Source of the DNA: RH-chloro-G1 sp003670575
Lineage (GTDB): Bacteria > Chloroflexota > Dehalococcoidia > UBA2979
Direction: 5' to 3'
NCBI GenBank assembly: GCA_947499615.1
Contig: CANMOP010000001.1
Location: 62,001-126,000, forward strand
DNA: 64,000 nucleotides
Numbering within the stretch: the first letter of the stretch is position 1; every line of letters begins with the position of its first letter. This document shows, piece after piece, positions 1 to 9,419 of the stretch. The position numbers and the translations under genes are program-made. Below the pieces are notes generated by a model. That model was given only the letters and a program-made list of their open reading frames with translations. It was not told the DNA's origin and did no database searches.

Positions 1-1241
1 TCGTCGCTCCGCTGATCGACATGCTCAACCTTGACCTGTCGTGGCGCGGCCCGCTGGATGCCGCCCTGGTCCGACTGACAGGCGAGCAGTCAACCGACGC
101 GCGAGGCTGGCGTGAGTGGCTGCTGGGGCAAGGACAGGCCAACGCCGAGGGGCCTCCGGGCTACGCGCGATGGAAGGCTCGTCTGCTGGCGCTCACCGCC
201 ACGCCCGAGACGAAGCCAACCTACGAGGCACTGTTCGGGGCGACGCTCGACACCTCGACACTCGCGGCGCTGCACTGGACAGGGGTGCAGCCGGACGCCA
301 ACCGCCCGCTGCACGATCCGGCAAACGTCAACGCGCGAGCCCAGCGCTACCTCCCGCCCACCGATCTGGTGTACGGCGTAGTGATCGGCTCCGAGGCGCG
401 CGCCTACCCGCAGCGCATCATCGCGTGGCATGGCGTGGTGAACGACACGCTGAACGGCCACGCGATCGTCGTGGTGCACTGCCTCCCCTGCGGCGGAGCG
501 GTGGCGTTCGAGCGTGGCCAGAGTGGGGGAAGCACCGCCGCGGGGAAGCCGCGCGATTTCGGCACCACAGGCCTGGCGCTCCACTCGCGCTCGCTCATCT
601 TCGACACGGTGGAATCGAGGCTGTGGGACGGCTTCAGCGGCGTGGCGCTCGGCGGACCCGGTTCGCCCGGTTCGCCTCGCGCGGCGCTCACTCCGCTGCC
701 GGTGTTCACCACCACGTGGAGCGACTGGCAGGCCCGCCACACCACCACGACGGTGCTGGACATCGCGACGGGGGTCGTACGCGACTACAGCGCCGGCGCG
801 GCCACCCGCGACGAGGTCGACTCGACCCGCGCGCTGCACCCGGTGCAGGCAGATACCCGACTGGCTGAGAAGGAACCAGTGATCGGCGTTGTGCCGGCAA
901 GTGGGCCGCCGCTGGCGTTCCGACTCGCGGAGGTGCAGACGCGCCAACTCGTCACGGCGGGCGCGCCAGGCGCCGGGGTAGTCGCGCTCTCCGAGGGACC
1001 GGGACTGGCTGCTGGGGTCTACGCAGCCGGCGGAGTGCACTTCGTCCGTGCCGAGGGCAACGGCAGTGGCTTCGCCGCCATCGACGATGCCGGCGGGCGT
1101 TGGGCCATGCGCGAGCAGGCGCTGGTGCAGGTGGGAACCGGCAAGGAGCTGCCGGCGCTGCCGTGGCAGCAGGGCTACTGGTTCGCATGGGCGGGGGCGC
1201 ATCCGGAGACAGAGGTGGTGAGGTCTGGCACACAGCCGTAG
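1..1241 (+). CDS. DUF3179 domain-containing protein, probably 5'-truncated by the window edge
   Basis: The C-terminal two thirds match the DUF3179 family: the segment VYGVVIGSEARAYPQRI is followed by AWHGVVND and HCLPCGGAV, the family's typical AYP, WHE/GVVND and cysteine-containing blocks. The function of this family is not established. The first ATG is at 21, but the frame is open to the window start and the residues before it (VAPLID) look like ordinary coding sequence. The true start is therefore probably outside the window, with an N-terminal helical region before the DUF3179 domain. It ends with TAG at 1239-1241, immediately before the ilv promoter, so it is probably a separate transcription unit from ilvB. 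Confidence 0.8.
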   Translation, partial: VAPLIDMLNLDLSWRGPLDAALVRLTGEQSTDARGWREWLLGQGQANAEGPPGYARWKARLLALTATPETKPTYEALFGATLDTSTLAALHWTGVQPDANRPLHDPANVNARAQRYLPPTDLVYGVVIGSEARAYPQRIIAWHGVVNDTLNGHAIVVVHCLPCGGAVAFERGQSGGSTAAGKPRDFGTTGLALHSRSLIFDTVESRLWDGFSGVALGGPGSPGSPRAALTPLPVFTTTWSDWQARHTTTTVLDIATGVVRDYSAGAATRDEVDSTRALHPVQADTRLAEKEPVIGVVPASGPPLAFRLAEVQTRQLVTAGAPGAGVVALSEGPGLAAGVYAAGGVHFVRAEGNGSGFAAIDDAGGRWAMREQALVQVGTGKELPALPWQQGYWFAWAGAHPETEVVRSGTQP

Positions 1242-1271
1242 TTGACGCCTCCCCTCCCCGCCCTCAATACT
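1242..1271 (+). promoter_or_regulatory. sigma-70 promoter of the ilv operon
   Basis: TTGACG at 1242-1247 matches the -35 consensus in 5 of 6 positions. AATACT at 1266-1271 matches the -10 consensus in 4 of 6, with an 18-nt spacer. Transcription would begin near 1278-1281, exactly where the ilvB leader peptide ATG (1281) lies. This predicts a transcript with no or almost no 5' untranslated region before the leader ORF. Confidence 0.6.
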
Positions 1272-1280
1272 GTTCGGACG

Positions 1281-1367
1281 ATGGCCTTGAACTACACCCC
1301 CGGCCTGATCCCAGCTGCGGCGCCTCTGGCGCGCGGCATCAACCTGCTCGTACTCGTACTTACGTAG
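1281..1367 (+). CDS. ilvB leader peptide (attenuation peptide)
   Basis: This is a 28-codon ORF with ATG at 1281 and TAG at 1365-1367. Its last residues are GINLLVLVLT, so seven of the final nine codons specify Ile, Leu or Val (ATC, CTG, CTC, GTA, CTC, GTA, CTT), which are the end products of the downstream operon. Such a run just before the stop is the hallmark of ribosome-mediated attenuation peptides of ilv operons. There is no Shine-Dalgarno, but the predicted transcription start falls within about 3 nt of the ATG, so translation is probably leaderless. Two mutually arranged hairpins follow before ilvB. The ORF and the codons are seen directly; the regulatory role is inferred from known ilv leaders. 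Confidence 0.72.
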   Translation: MALNYTPGLIPAAAPLARGINLLVLVLT

Positions 1368-1436
1368 GCGGCGTCTGCGCGTATGCGCGGTCGTCGCCTC
1401 AAAACCCCGACCCGCCAACGCGGGTCGTTCGCTTGT
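1367..1436 (+). promoter_or_regulatory. ilvB attenuator: two successive hairpins
   Basis: The first stem pairs GGCGGCG (1367-1373, overlapping the leader stop codon) with CGTCGCC (1392-1398), including one G-U pair. The second stem pairs CGACCCGC (1408-1415) with GCGGGTCG (1420-1427) around a CAAC tetraloop and is followed by the T-containing tract TTCGCTTGT. The second hairpin is a plausible terminator, although its U-run is weak. Ribosome stalling on the Ile/Leu/Val codons would change which stem forms. The arrangement is seen; the switching mechanism is inferred. Confidence 0.5.
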
Positions 1437-1503
1437 CATGACCAAGTGACACCACCAACCCAGGGACCACCCAGCAAGTAGCAGTGACGCGAGGAGCCCA
1501 GCG

Positions 1504-3201
1504 ATGAAGATGAGCGGTGCGGACATCGTCCTGGAAAGCCTGAAGAAGATCGGCATCGATGTCGTCTTCGGCTACCCCGGCGGGGTGGTATTGCCGCTGT
1601 ATGACCGCTTCCCCTCGCATCCGGAGGTGCGCCACATCCTAGTGCGGCACGAGCAGGCCGGCGGACACGCCGCGGACGCCTACGCCCGCGCGACGGGACG
1701 CCTCGGCTGCGCGCTGGCCACCTCAGGCCCGGGCGCGACGAACCTGGTCACCGCGATCACCAACGCGATGATGGACTCGGTGCCCACGCTGTTCATCACG
1801 GGCAACGTGGGGCGCAACCTGCTGGGCAAGGACGGCTTCCAGGAGGCCGACATCACCGGCATCACCACCCCGATCGTGAAGCACAACTACCTGGTGATGC
1901 GGGCGCAGGATCTTGCGTACACGTTCGCCGAGGCCGCGTACATCGCACAGACCGGGCGACCGGGGCCGGTGCACATCGACATCCCGAAGGACGTCTTCAC
2001 CGACGAGGCGGAGTTCGAGTGGCCCGAGCAGATCTCGATCCGTGGTTATGTCGCAAGCCCGCGCATCGACCCGGCGCACATCGCGCGCGCGGCCGCGCTG
2101 ATCGATGCGGCGGAGCGACCGATCATCATCGCGGGGCACGGCGTGATCCTCGCCAACGCGAGCGATGAGTTGCGCCAGTTCGCGGAGAAGACCGGCACCC
2201 CGGTGCTGAACACGCTGCTCGGCCTGGGCAGCATCCGCGGCGACCACGCGCTGTCCTACGGCATGCTGGGCATGCACGGCTCCTACGAGGCGAATCACGC
2301 AGCCTCGACGGCGGATGTGATCATCGGCATCGGGAACCGCATGGACGACCGCGCACTGGGGCGCTTCGCCGACTTCAACCCAACCGCCAGCATCGTCCAC
2401 ATCGACATCGATGCAGCCGAGCACGGCAAGAACATCAACACCGTCGCGCCGATCCTCGGCGACGCGAAGCGCGCGCTGGAGGCGCTGATCCCAGCGGTGC
2501 GCCAGAACACGCACGTGGAGTGGGTGCGCTGGATCGATGACCTGCGCAGCGAGCACGCGCACTCGATGGCGGTGCCGTCGGGCCCGGAGCTCAGCGTGCA
2601 GTACGTCTGCGACCGCATCTCCGCGCTGAACAGCGACGACGTGGTGATCGTCACCGGAGTCGGCCAACACCAGATGTGGGCCGCCCAGCACATGAAGTTC
2701 ACCCACCCGCACCAGCTCATCACCTCCGGCGGCCTGGGCACCATGGGCTTCGAGGTGCCAGCGGCGATGGGCGCACAGGTCGGCCGGCCTGACGCCACCG
2801 TGTGGTCAATCTGCGGCGATGGCGGGTTCCAGATGACCATGCAGGAGCTGGCCACGCTGGTGGACGAGCATCTGCCGGTGAAGCTGGCGATCATGAACAA
2901 CGGCTACCTGGGCATGGTTCGCCAGTGGCAGGAGCTGTTCTACAAGGACAACTACGTGTCCGTGGCCATGTCCCAGCCGGACTTCATGAAGCTGGCGGAC
3001 GCGTACGGAATCCTCGGCATCCGAGTGACCGACAAGGATCAGGTGGAGGCGGCGATCCGCGAGGCGAACGCCCACCCCGGCCCGGTGCTGCTCGACTTCC
3101 AGGTGGAAGCAGAGGGCAACGTCTGGCCGATGGTGCCCGCAGGCGCCTCACTGCTGGAAACCGTCGAGGCACCACGAGACCAGCAGGAGGTCGCACGATG
3201 A
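1504..3201 (+). CDS. ilvB: acetolactate synthase, large (catalytic) subunit
   Basis: This is the thiamine-diphosphate enzyme that condenses two pyruvates to acetolactate, or pyruvate with 2-ketobutyrate to acetohydroxybutyrate, the first common step of Val/Leu/Ile synthesis. The 565-residue length is normal. The N-terminal domain carries the catalytic Glu in VRHEQAGGHAADAYARATG. The C-terminal domain has the TPP motif GDGGFQMTMQEL followed by MNNGYLGMVRQWQELFY. The ATG at 1504 has GAGGAG about 9 nt upstream. It overlaps ilvN by ATGA, so the two subunits are translationally coupled. Expression is probably controlled by the leader peptide and attenuator just upstream. Confidence 0.96.
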   Translation: MKMSGADIVLESLKKIGIDVVFGYPGGVVLPLYDRFPSHPEVRHILVRHEQAGGHAADAYARATGRLGCALATSGPGATNLVTAITNAMMDSVPTLFITGNVGRNLLGKDGFQEADITGITTPIVKHNYLVMRAQDLAYTFAEAAYIAQTGRPGPVHIDIPKDVFTDEAEFEWPEQISIRGYVASPRIDPAHIARAAALIDAAERPIIIAGHGVILANASDELRQFAEKTGTPVLNTLLGLGSIRGDHALSYGMLGMHGSYEANHAASTADVIIGIGNRMDDRALGRFADFNPTASIVHIDIDAAEHGKNINTVAPILGDAKRALEALIPAVRQNTHVEWVRWIDDLRSEHAHSMAVPSGPELSVQYVCDRISALNSDDVVIVTGVGQHQMWAAQHMKFTHPHQLITSGGLGTMGFEVPAAMGAQVGRPDATVWSICGDGGFQMTMQELATLVDEHLPVKLAIMNNGYLGMVRQWQELFYKDNYVSVAMSQPDFMKLADAYGILGIRVTDKDQVEAAIREANAHPGPVLLDFQVEAEGNVWPMVPAGASLLETVEAPRDQQEVAR

Positions 3202-3773
3202 AGCACACGGTGGTCGCGCTGGTTGAAGACCGCCCCGGGGTGCTGAACCGGGTGGCCTCACTGTTCCGGCGGCGCGGGTTCAATATCGACTCGCTCGCGG
3301 TCGGCACCACGGAGGAGGCGGGCATCTCCCGCATGACCATCGTGGTGGACGGCGCGGAAGGCATCGTGGATCAGGTGGAGCGTCAGCTCTACAAGTTGAT
3401 CGACGTGATCCGGGTCGCCGATGTGACGAAGGCGGAGGCCGTCTCTCGCGAACTGGCGCTGGTGAAAGTCCAGTGCGCCACCGCGCGACGGCACGAGTTG
3501 ATGGACGTGGTGGGCATCTTCCGGGCGCATGTGGTGGACGTGTCCCCGGAACACGTGATAGTTGAGATCGCGGCGGAGCAGGCGACGATGACCGCGTTCA
3601 TCGAGAACCTGCGGCCGTTCGGTATCCTCGAACTGGTGCGAACGGGGCGGGTCGCCATGCTGCGCGGCCCGGAAACCACCGCCGTGCACGAGGAGGAGCC
3701 GGAGGCGGTGCAGCGCTTCCACACGGAGTCCGGCCGGCTGCCCGAGGGTGAGCTGCCGTACGTCAGCGACTAG
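3198..3773 (+). CDS. ilvN: acetolactate synthase, small (regulatory) subunit
   Basis: This 191-residue protein begins with an ACT domain (HTVVALVEDRPGVLNRVASL, then FRRRGFNIDSLAVG), which binds valine and mediates feedback inhibition of the IlvB subunit. The C-terminal ALS_ss domain follows (ELALVKVQC to about residue 165). The ATG at 3198 overlaps the ilvB stop (ATGA) and has AGGAGG at 3185-3190, a strong Shine-Dalgarno. The C-terminal tail of about 25 residues is acidic and variable. A gap of 79 nt without obvious signals separates it from ilvC. Confidence 0.96.
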   Translation: MKHTVVALVEDRPGVLNRVASLFRRRGFNIDSLAVGTTEEAGISRMTIVVDGAEGIVDQVERQLYKLIDVIRVADVTKAEAVSRELALVKVQCATARRHELMDVVGIFRAHVVDVSPEHVIVEIAAEQATMTAFIENLRPFGILELVRTGRVAMLRGPETTAVHEEEPEAVQRFHTESGRLPEGELPYVSD

Positions 3774-3852
3774 TACGAACCAGTAGCGGGCAGCAGCAAC
3801 AACAAACGACCGAGACGCACGAGCGCGCACACAGCCGAGGGGGCACACAGCG

Positions 3853-4854
3853 GTGGCGAAGATCTTCTACGACAAGGACGCAGACCTCGACATCCTGAAA
3901 GGGAAGAAGGTCGGGATCATCGGGTTCGGCTCACAGGGGCACGCGCACGCGATGAACCTGCACGACTCCGGTATCGACGTGATGGTCGGCCTGTACCCCG
4001 GCTCCAAGTCGTGGTCGGCTGTCGTCGACGCCGGTATCGCGGTCGGCACCGTGGATGACGTGGCCAAGAGCGCCGACGTGATCATGATGCTGGTGCCCGA
4101 CCAGGTGACCCGCAAGGTGTACGAGGATCACGTGGAGCCGTACCTGGAGGCCGGCAAGACGCTGATGTTCGCCCACGGCTTCAACATCCACTTCGACCAG
4201 ATTGTCGCGCCGGCGGACGTCGACGTATCGATGATCGCCCCCAAGGGCCCCGGCCACCTCGTGCGCCGCGTGTTCACGGAGGGCGGCGGGGTGCCAGCGC
4301 TGGTCGCTGTCCACCAGGACGCCAGCGAGACGGCGCTGCAGACTGCGCTGGCGTACGGCCGCGCGATTGGCGCCGGCCGCTCCGGCATCCTGGAGACGAC
4401 GTTCCGCGAGGAGACCGAGACCGACCTCTTTGGTGAGCAGGTCATCCTCTGCGGTGGCATCACCTCGCTGATCAAGGCGGCGTACGAGACGCTGATCGAG
4501 GCTGGCTACCAGCCGGAGTCGGCGTACTTCGAGACGTTCCACGAGCTGAAGCTCATCGTGGACCTGCTGTACGAGGGCGGCATGGAGTACATGCGCTACT
4601 CGATCAGCGACACGGCCGAGTACGGCGACTACACGCGCGGCCCGCGCATCATCACCTCCGAGACGAAGGAGACGATGCGCACCATCCTGAAGGAGATCCA
4701 GCAGGGTTCCTTCGCGCGCGAGTGGATCTTGGAGAACCAGGCGGGACGCCCGCAGTTCCTGGCGTTGCGACGTGAGAACGCCGCGCACCCTGTGGAGCAG
4801 GTTGGCAAGGAAGTCCGCGCCATGATGTCCTGGCTGAACACGAACAAGAAGTAG
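3853..4854 (+). CDS. ilvC: ketol-acid reductoisomerase (class I)
   Basis: The 333-residue enzyme isomerises and reduces acetolactate or acetohydroxybutyrate to the dihydroxy acids with Mg2+ and NADPH. The Rossmann motif GFGSQGHAHAMNLHDSG is at about residues 26-42, followed by GLYPGSKSW, which is typical of the phosphate-binding loop. The C-terminal knotted helical domain contains the metal-ligand segment DLFGEQVILCGG and the ETFHELKLIVDLLYEGG helix. The start is GTG at 3853. A strong GC-rich hairpin (4945-4969) lies 90 nt after the stop, and leuA begins 252 nt downstream. Confidence 0.96.
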   Translation: MAKIFYDKDADLDILKGKKVGIIGFGSQGHAHAMNLHDSGIDVMVGLYPGSKSWSAVVDAGIAVGTVDDVAKSADVIMMLVPDQVTRKVYEDHVEPYLEAGKTLMFAHGFNIHFDQIVAPADVDVSMIAPKGPGHLVRRVFTEGGGVPALVAVHQDASETALQTALAYGRAIGAGRSGILETTFREETETDLFGEQVILCGGITSLIKAAYETLIEAGYQPESAYFETFHELKLIVDLLYEGGMEYMRYSISDTAEYGDYTRGPRIITSETKETMRTILKEIQQGSFAREWILENQAGRPQFLALRRENAAHPVEQVGKEVRAMMSWLNTNKK

Positions 4855-4869
4855 GCACGAGGTACCGAC

Positions 4870-5088
4870 GTGACCATCGAGGTGTCCACCAGCGCGCGTC
4901 CTGAGCGCACCGTACGTGAGTACGGCAATGGTTGGCACACGCTTGCGGGCGCCCCATCCGGGCGCCCGCTGCGCGTCACGCCGCACCTCGGGGCCCTCGC
5001 CCTGCTGACCCTCGCCCTCGCACCGCCCTCCTCCGCCACTCGGCGGATGGGAGGGCGCACCGCCGGCACAGTCATCAGGGTTCGGTAG
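4870..5088 (+). CDS. possible Leu-rich leader ORF upstream of leuA
   Basis: A 72-codon ORF (GTG at 4870) fills the ilvC-leuA gap and contains the run LGALALLTLALA, with six Leu codons in twelve. It has no resemblance to a known family. Because ilvB and cimA appear to have leader peptides, this may be a leucine-responsive leader for leuA. However, it is much longer than classical leaders, the only available starts are far upstream, and no U-rich terminator follows. It may equally be a chance ORF in GC-rich sequence. Confidence 0.25.
   Translation: MTIEVSTSARPERTVREYGNGWHTLAGAPSGRPLRVTPHLGALALLTLALAPPSSATRRMGGRTAGTVIRVR
4945..4969 (+). terminator. perfect 10-bp GC hairpin after ilvC
   Basis: GCGGGCGCCC (4945-4954) pairs perfectly with GGGCGCCCGC (4960-4969) around a CATCC loop. 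No U-run follows, so it may be a pausing or RNA-stability hairpin, or part of a regulatory leader for leuA, rather than a classical terminator. A second hairpin lies just before leuA: GCCCTC 5025-5030 with GAGGGC 5051-5056, enclosing CCGCC 5033-5037 with GGCGG 5042-5046. Confidence 0.45.
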
Positions 5089-5106
5089 CACGAGGGAGTC
5101 GGCATC

Positions 5107-6651
<1,545 letters not shown>

Positions 6652-6693
6652 GCGGTGCAAGATCGGCATTCAGGCGAACATCGAGGGGGGAAC

Positions 6694-8109
6694 ATGAGTC
6701 CACAAACGCTGTCAGAGAAGATCTGGGAGCAGCACCTGGTGCGCACCGCTCCGGATCAGCCGGACCTGCTGTACATCGACATGCATCTCGTGCACGAGGT
6801 GACGTCGGCGCAGGCCTTCGAGTCGTTGCGCCTCGCGGGCCGCAAGGTGCGTCGACCCGACCTGACGATGTCGACCGTCGACCACAACATCCCGACGCTG
6901 AACCGCGACCAGCCGAACCCGGATCCGCTCTCCTCGCAGCAGATCGACACGCTGCGCGACAACTGCAAGGAGTTCGGCATCCCGCTGTTCGATATGTTCG
7001 ACCCCCGTCAGGGGATCGTGCACGTGATCGGCCCTGAGCAGGGGATCACCCAGCCAGGCATGACCATCGTCTGCGGTGACTCGCACACCTCCACGCACGG
7101 TGCGTTCGGCGCGCTGGCGTTCGGGATCGGCACCTCGGAGGTGGAGCACGTGCTCGCCACGCAGTCGATCCTCCAGTCGCGCCCCAAGACGATGTCGGTG
7201 GAAGTCACCGGCACGCTGGGCGTCGGCGTGACAGCGAAGGACGTGATCCTGGCGATCATCGCCAAGATCGGCGTCGACGGTGCCATCGGTCACGTCATCG
7301 AGTACCGCGGCGATGTGATTCGCGCGCTCTCGATGGAAGGCCGGATGACGGTCTGCAACATGTCGATCGAGGCAGGCGCGCGCGCCGGCATGGTGGCACC
7401 CGACGAGACAACCTTCGAGTACATGAAGGGCCGCCCGCAGGCACCGAAGGGCGCCGACTGGGATACCGCCGTGGAGGCGTGGCGCAAGCTGCCGACCGAC
7501 CCCGGCGCGAAGTTCGACACCGAGATCGTGCTGGACGGTTCCGCGATTGAGCCGCACGTCACCTGGGGCACTACCCCGGCGCAAAGCGTGCCGATCAGCA
7601 GCATGGTTCCGAACCCGGAGAACGCCGTGTCGGATTCCGCCAAGGAAACGGCCGAGCGCGCGCTGGTCTACATGGACCTGAAGGCCGGCACGCCAATCCA
7701 GCAGATCAACATCGACCGGGTGTTCCTCGGCTCCTGCACCAACGCCCGCATCGAGGACCTGCGTGCAGCCTCGAAGATTGTGCTGGGCAAGAAGGTCGCC
7801 TCCACGGTGAGCGCGATGGTGGTGCCGGGCTCCGGGCTGGTGAAGCGCCAGGCGGAGGAAGAAGGCCTCGACAAGATATTCGTCGACGCCGGGTTCGAGT
7901 GGCGCGACGCGGGTTGCTCCATGTGCCTGGGCATGAACCCGGACATCCTGCTGCCGGGCGAGCGCTGCGCCTCCACCTCCAACCGCAACTTCGAGGGTCG
8001 ACAGGGCGCGGGCGGCCGTACCCACCTCGTCAGCCCGGAGATGGCGGCAGCCGCCGCGATCGCCGGTCACTTCGTCGATGTCCGCGAGCTCGTTGGAAAG
8101 GGCAACTAA
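6694..8109 (+). CDS. leuC: 3-isopropylmalate dehydratase, large subunit
   Basis: This is the large subunit (471 residues) of the [4Fe-4S] aconitase-family enzyme that isomerises 2- to 3-isopropylmalate. Cluster cysteines are visible in FLGSCTNARIEDLRAA and in DAGCSMCLGMNPD. Further family signatures are VCGDSHTSTHGAFG and STSNRNFEGRQG. ATG at 6694 was chosen because GAGGGGGG lies 4-10 nt upstream and the product then begins SPQTLSEKIWEQH, like typical LeuC; an in-frame extension to 6655 has no support. It precedes leuD by 2 nt. Confidence 0.96.
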   Translation: MSPQTLSEKIWEQHLVRTAPDQPDLLYIDMHLVHEVTSAQAFESLRLAGRKVRRPDLTMSTVDHNIPTLNRDQPNPDPLSSQQIDTLRDNCKEFGIPLFDMFDPRQGIVHVIGPEQGITQPGMTIVCGDSHTSTHGAFGALAFGIGTSEVEHVLATQSILQSRPKTMSVEVTGTLGVGVTAKDVILAIIAKIGVDGAIGHVIEYRGDVIRALSMEGRMTVCNMSIEAGARAGMVAPDETTFEYMKGRPQAPKGADWDTAVEAWRKLPTDPGAKFDTEIVLDGSAIEPHVTWGTTPAQSVPISSMVPNPENAVSDSAKETAERALVYMDLKAGTPIQQINIDRVFLGSCTNARIEDLRAASKIVLGKKVASTVSAMVVPGSGLVKRQAEEEGLDKIFVDAGFEWRDAGCSMCLGMNPDILLPGERCASTSNRNFEGRQGAGGRTHLVSPEMAAAAAIAGHFVDVRELVGKGN

Positions 8110-8111
8110 CC

Positions 8112-8711
8112 ATGCAGGCAGTCACCGAGGTCATCGGCAACGCGATCCCGCTGAACCGCGCGGACGTGGACACCGACCAGATCATGCCGAAGCAATTCCT
8201 GAAGCGCATCGAGCGCTCCGGATTCGGGCCGTACACCTTCTTCGACTGGAAAAAGGATCCGGATTTCGTCACCAACAACCCTGCCTACGCAGGCGCTCCT
8301 ATCCTCATTGCGCAGCAGAACTTCGGCTGCGGCTCCTCCCGCGAGCACGCTCCGTGGGGGCTGGAGGACATGGGCATCCGCGCGATCATCGCGCCGTCGT
8401 ACGCGGACATCTTCCGCAACAACTGCGCGAAGATCGGGCTGCTGACGATCCAGCTGCCGCAGGAGGACGTGAACTTCCTCATGGGGCGCGCAGAGGAACT
8501 GCCCGGCGGCAAGCTCTCGGTCGACCTCGCCTCGCAGACCGTCTCGGTGCTGGGCACCGAGTGGCAGCGTCACTTCGAGATTGACGCGTTCACCAAGAAC
8601 TGCCTGCTCAACGGCCTCGATGACATCGGGCTGACGATGCAGTACGACGACGAGATCGAGACCTACGAGGGCAAGCGCTCCCAGCTGCTGCCGAGCACCG
8701 CGGCGTTCTAG
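8112..8711 (+). CDS. leuD: 3-isopropylmalate dehydratase, small subunit
   Basis: This 199-residue swivelling-domain partner of LeuC shows the standard motifs: DVDTDQIMPKQFLK near the N terminus, the GCGSSREHAPWGL substrate loop, and SYADIFRNNCAKIGLL. ATG at 8112 starts 2 nt after the leuC stop, consistent with coupled translation. An intrinsic terminator is found 50 nt after its stop, so the leuA-leuC-leuD transcript probably ends there. Confidence 0.95.
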   Translation: MQAVTEVIGNAIPLNRADVDTDQIMPKQFLKRIERSGFGPYTFFDWKKDPDFVTNNPAYAGAPILIAQQNFGCGSSREHAPWGLEDMGIRAIIAPSYADIFRNNCAKIGLLTIQLPQEDVNFLMGRAEELPGGKLSVDLASQTVSVLGTEWQRHFEIDAFTKNCLLNGLDDIGLTMQYDDEIETYEGKRSQLLPSTAAF

Positions 8712-8756
8712 TCGGCATGGCGCTCCGATGGTGCCAGATGCCACACGTCAGGTAAC

Positions 8757-8790
8757 GAAGGGGGCTCCCGCTGGTGGAGCCCTCTTTGTT
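8757..8790 (+). terminator. intrinsic terminator after leuD
   Basis: GGGCTCC (8762-8768) pairs with GGAGCCC (8776-8782) around CGCTGGT and is followed by TCTTTGTT. This is the clearest U-rich terminator in the left part of the window and separates leuACD from the downstream membrane-protein and leuB genes. Confidence 0.75.
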
Positions 8791-8916
8791 GCCTCGACCG
8801 ACCCGCGCCGTGCGTGTCCTGCCTCGTCACGGGTGGTGCGCCGCCCGCGCGACCCGTAGACTGCCGCGAGGCGCCCGTGCGGGTGCCTCGCGGCAGGCAT
8901 CGAGGAGGGCGCATCG

Positions 8917-9393
8917 TTGACGGCAGAGAAGATTGAGCTGTTCCTGCACATCAGCGGCGCGTTCATGATCGTCGGCGGGACGATTGCGCTCTCGCTGCTC
9001 TACGCGGCGATGCGGCGGACGAAGGACGCGGTGCAACTGGAGTTGCTGCTCCGCCTGGCCGGTCGCACCTCCATGATCACGCTCCCCGGCGCGCTGGTCG
9101 CGATTATCACCGGCTCCATGCTGGCGATGACACTGGGGCTCAACTTCGGCGCGCAGTGGCTGTCCACCTCGTACACACTCTGGTTCATCTCGGTGGCGCT
9201 CTCCGCCGCCGTGATGGGGCCGGCGCTCAGCGCGGCGCGCGCACTGGCCGTGAGCGAGCTGGCCGCGGGCAAGCGCGAGAGCGAGGCGGTGGCGGATGCC
9301 ATTGCCGCCACCAAGATCCGCTTGGTGGTCCGCTATCTGGAAATCTCACTCCTGCTGTTCCTCTACCTGATGGTGTTCAAGCCGGGCGCGTAA
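8917..9393 (+). CDS. DUF2269-type integral membrane protein
   Basis: This 158-residue protein has four predicted transmembrane helices at roughly residues 7-29, 50-73, 83-107 and 133-153. The layout resembles small DUF2269-like membrane proteins of unknown function. The TTG start at 8917 is supported by a strong GAGGAGGG 8-15 nt upstream. It is placed between leuD and leuB on the same strand and 26 nt before leuB, so it is probably co-transcribed with leuB. No link to leucine synthesis is visible in the sequence. The family assignment is tentative. Confidence 0.7.
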   Translation: MTAEKIELFLHISGAFMIVGGTIALSLLYAAMRRTKDAVQLELLLRLAGRTSMITLPGALVAIITGSMLAMTLGLNFGAQWLSTSYTLWFISVALSAAVMGPALSAARALAVSELAAGKRESEAVADAIAATKIRLVVRYLEISLLLFLYLMVFKPGA

Positions 9394-9419
9394 GCGCGAA
9401 CTCGAAAGGCGACGTTCTC

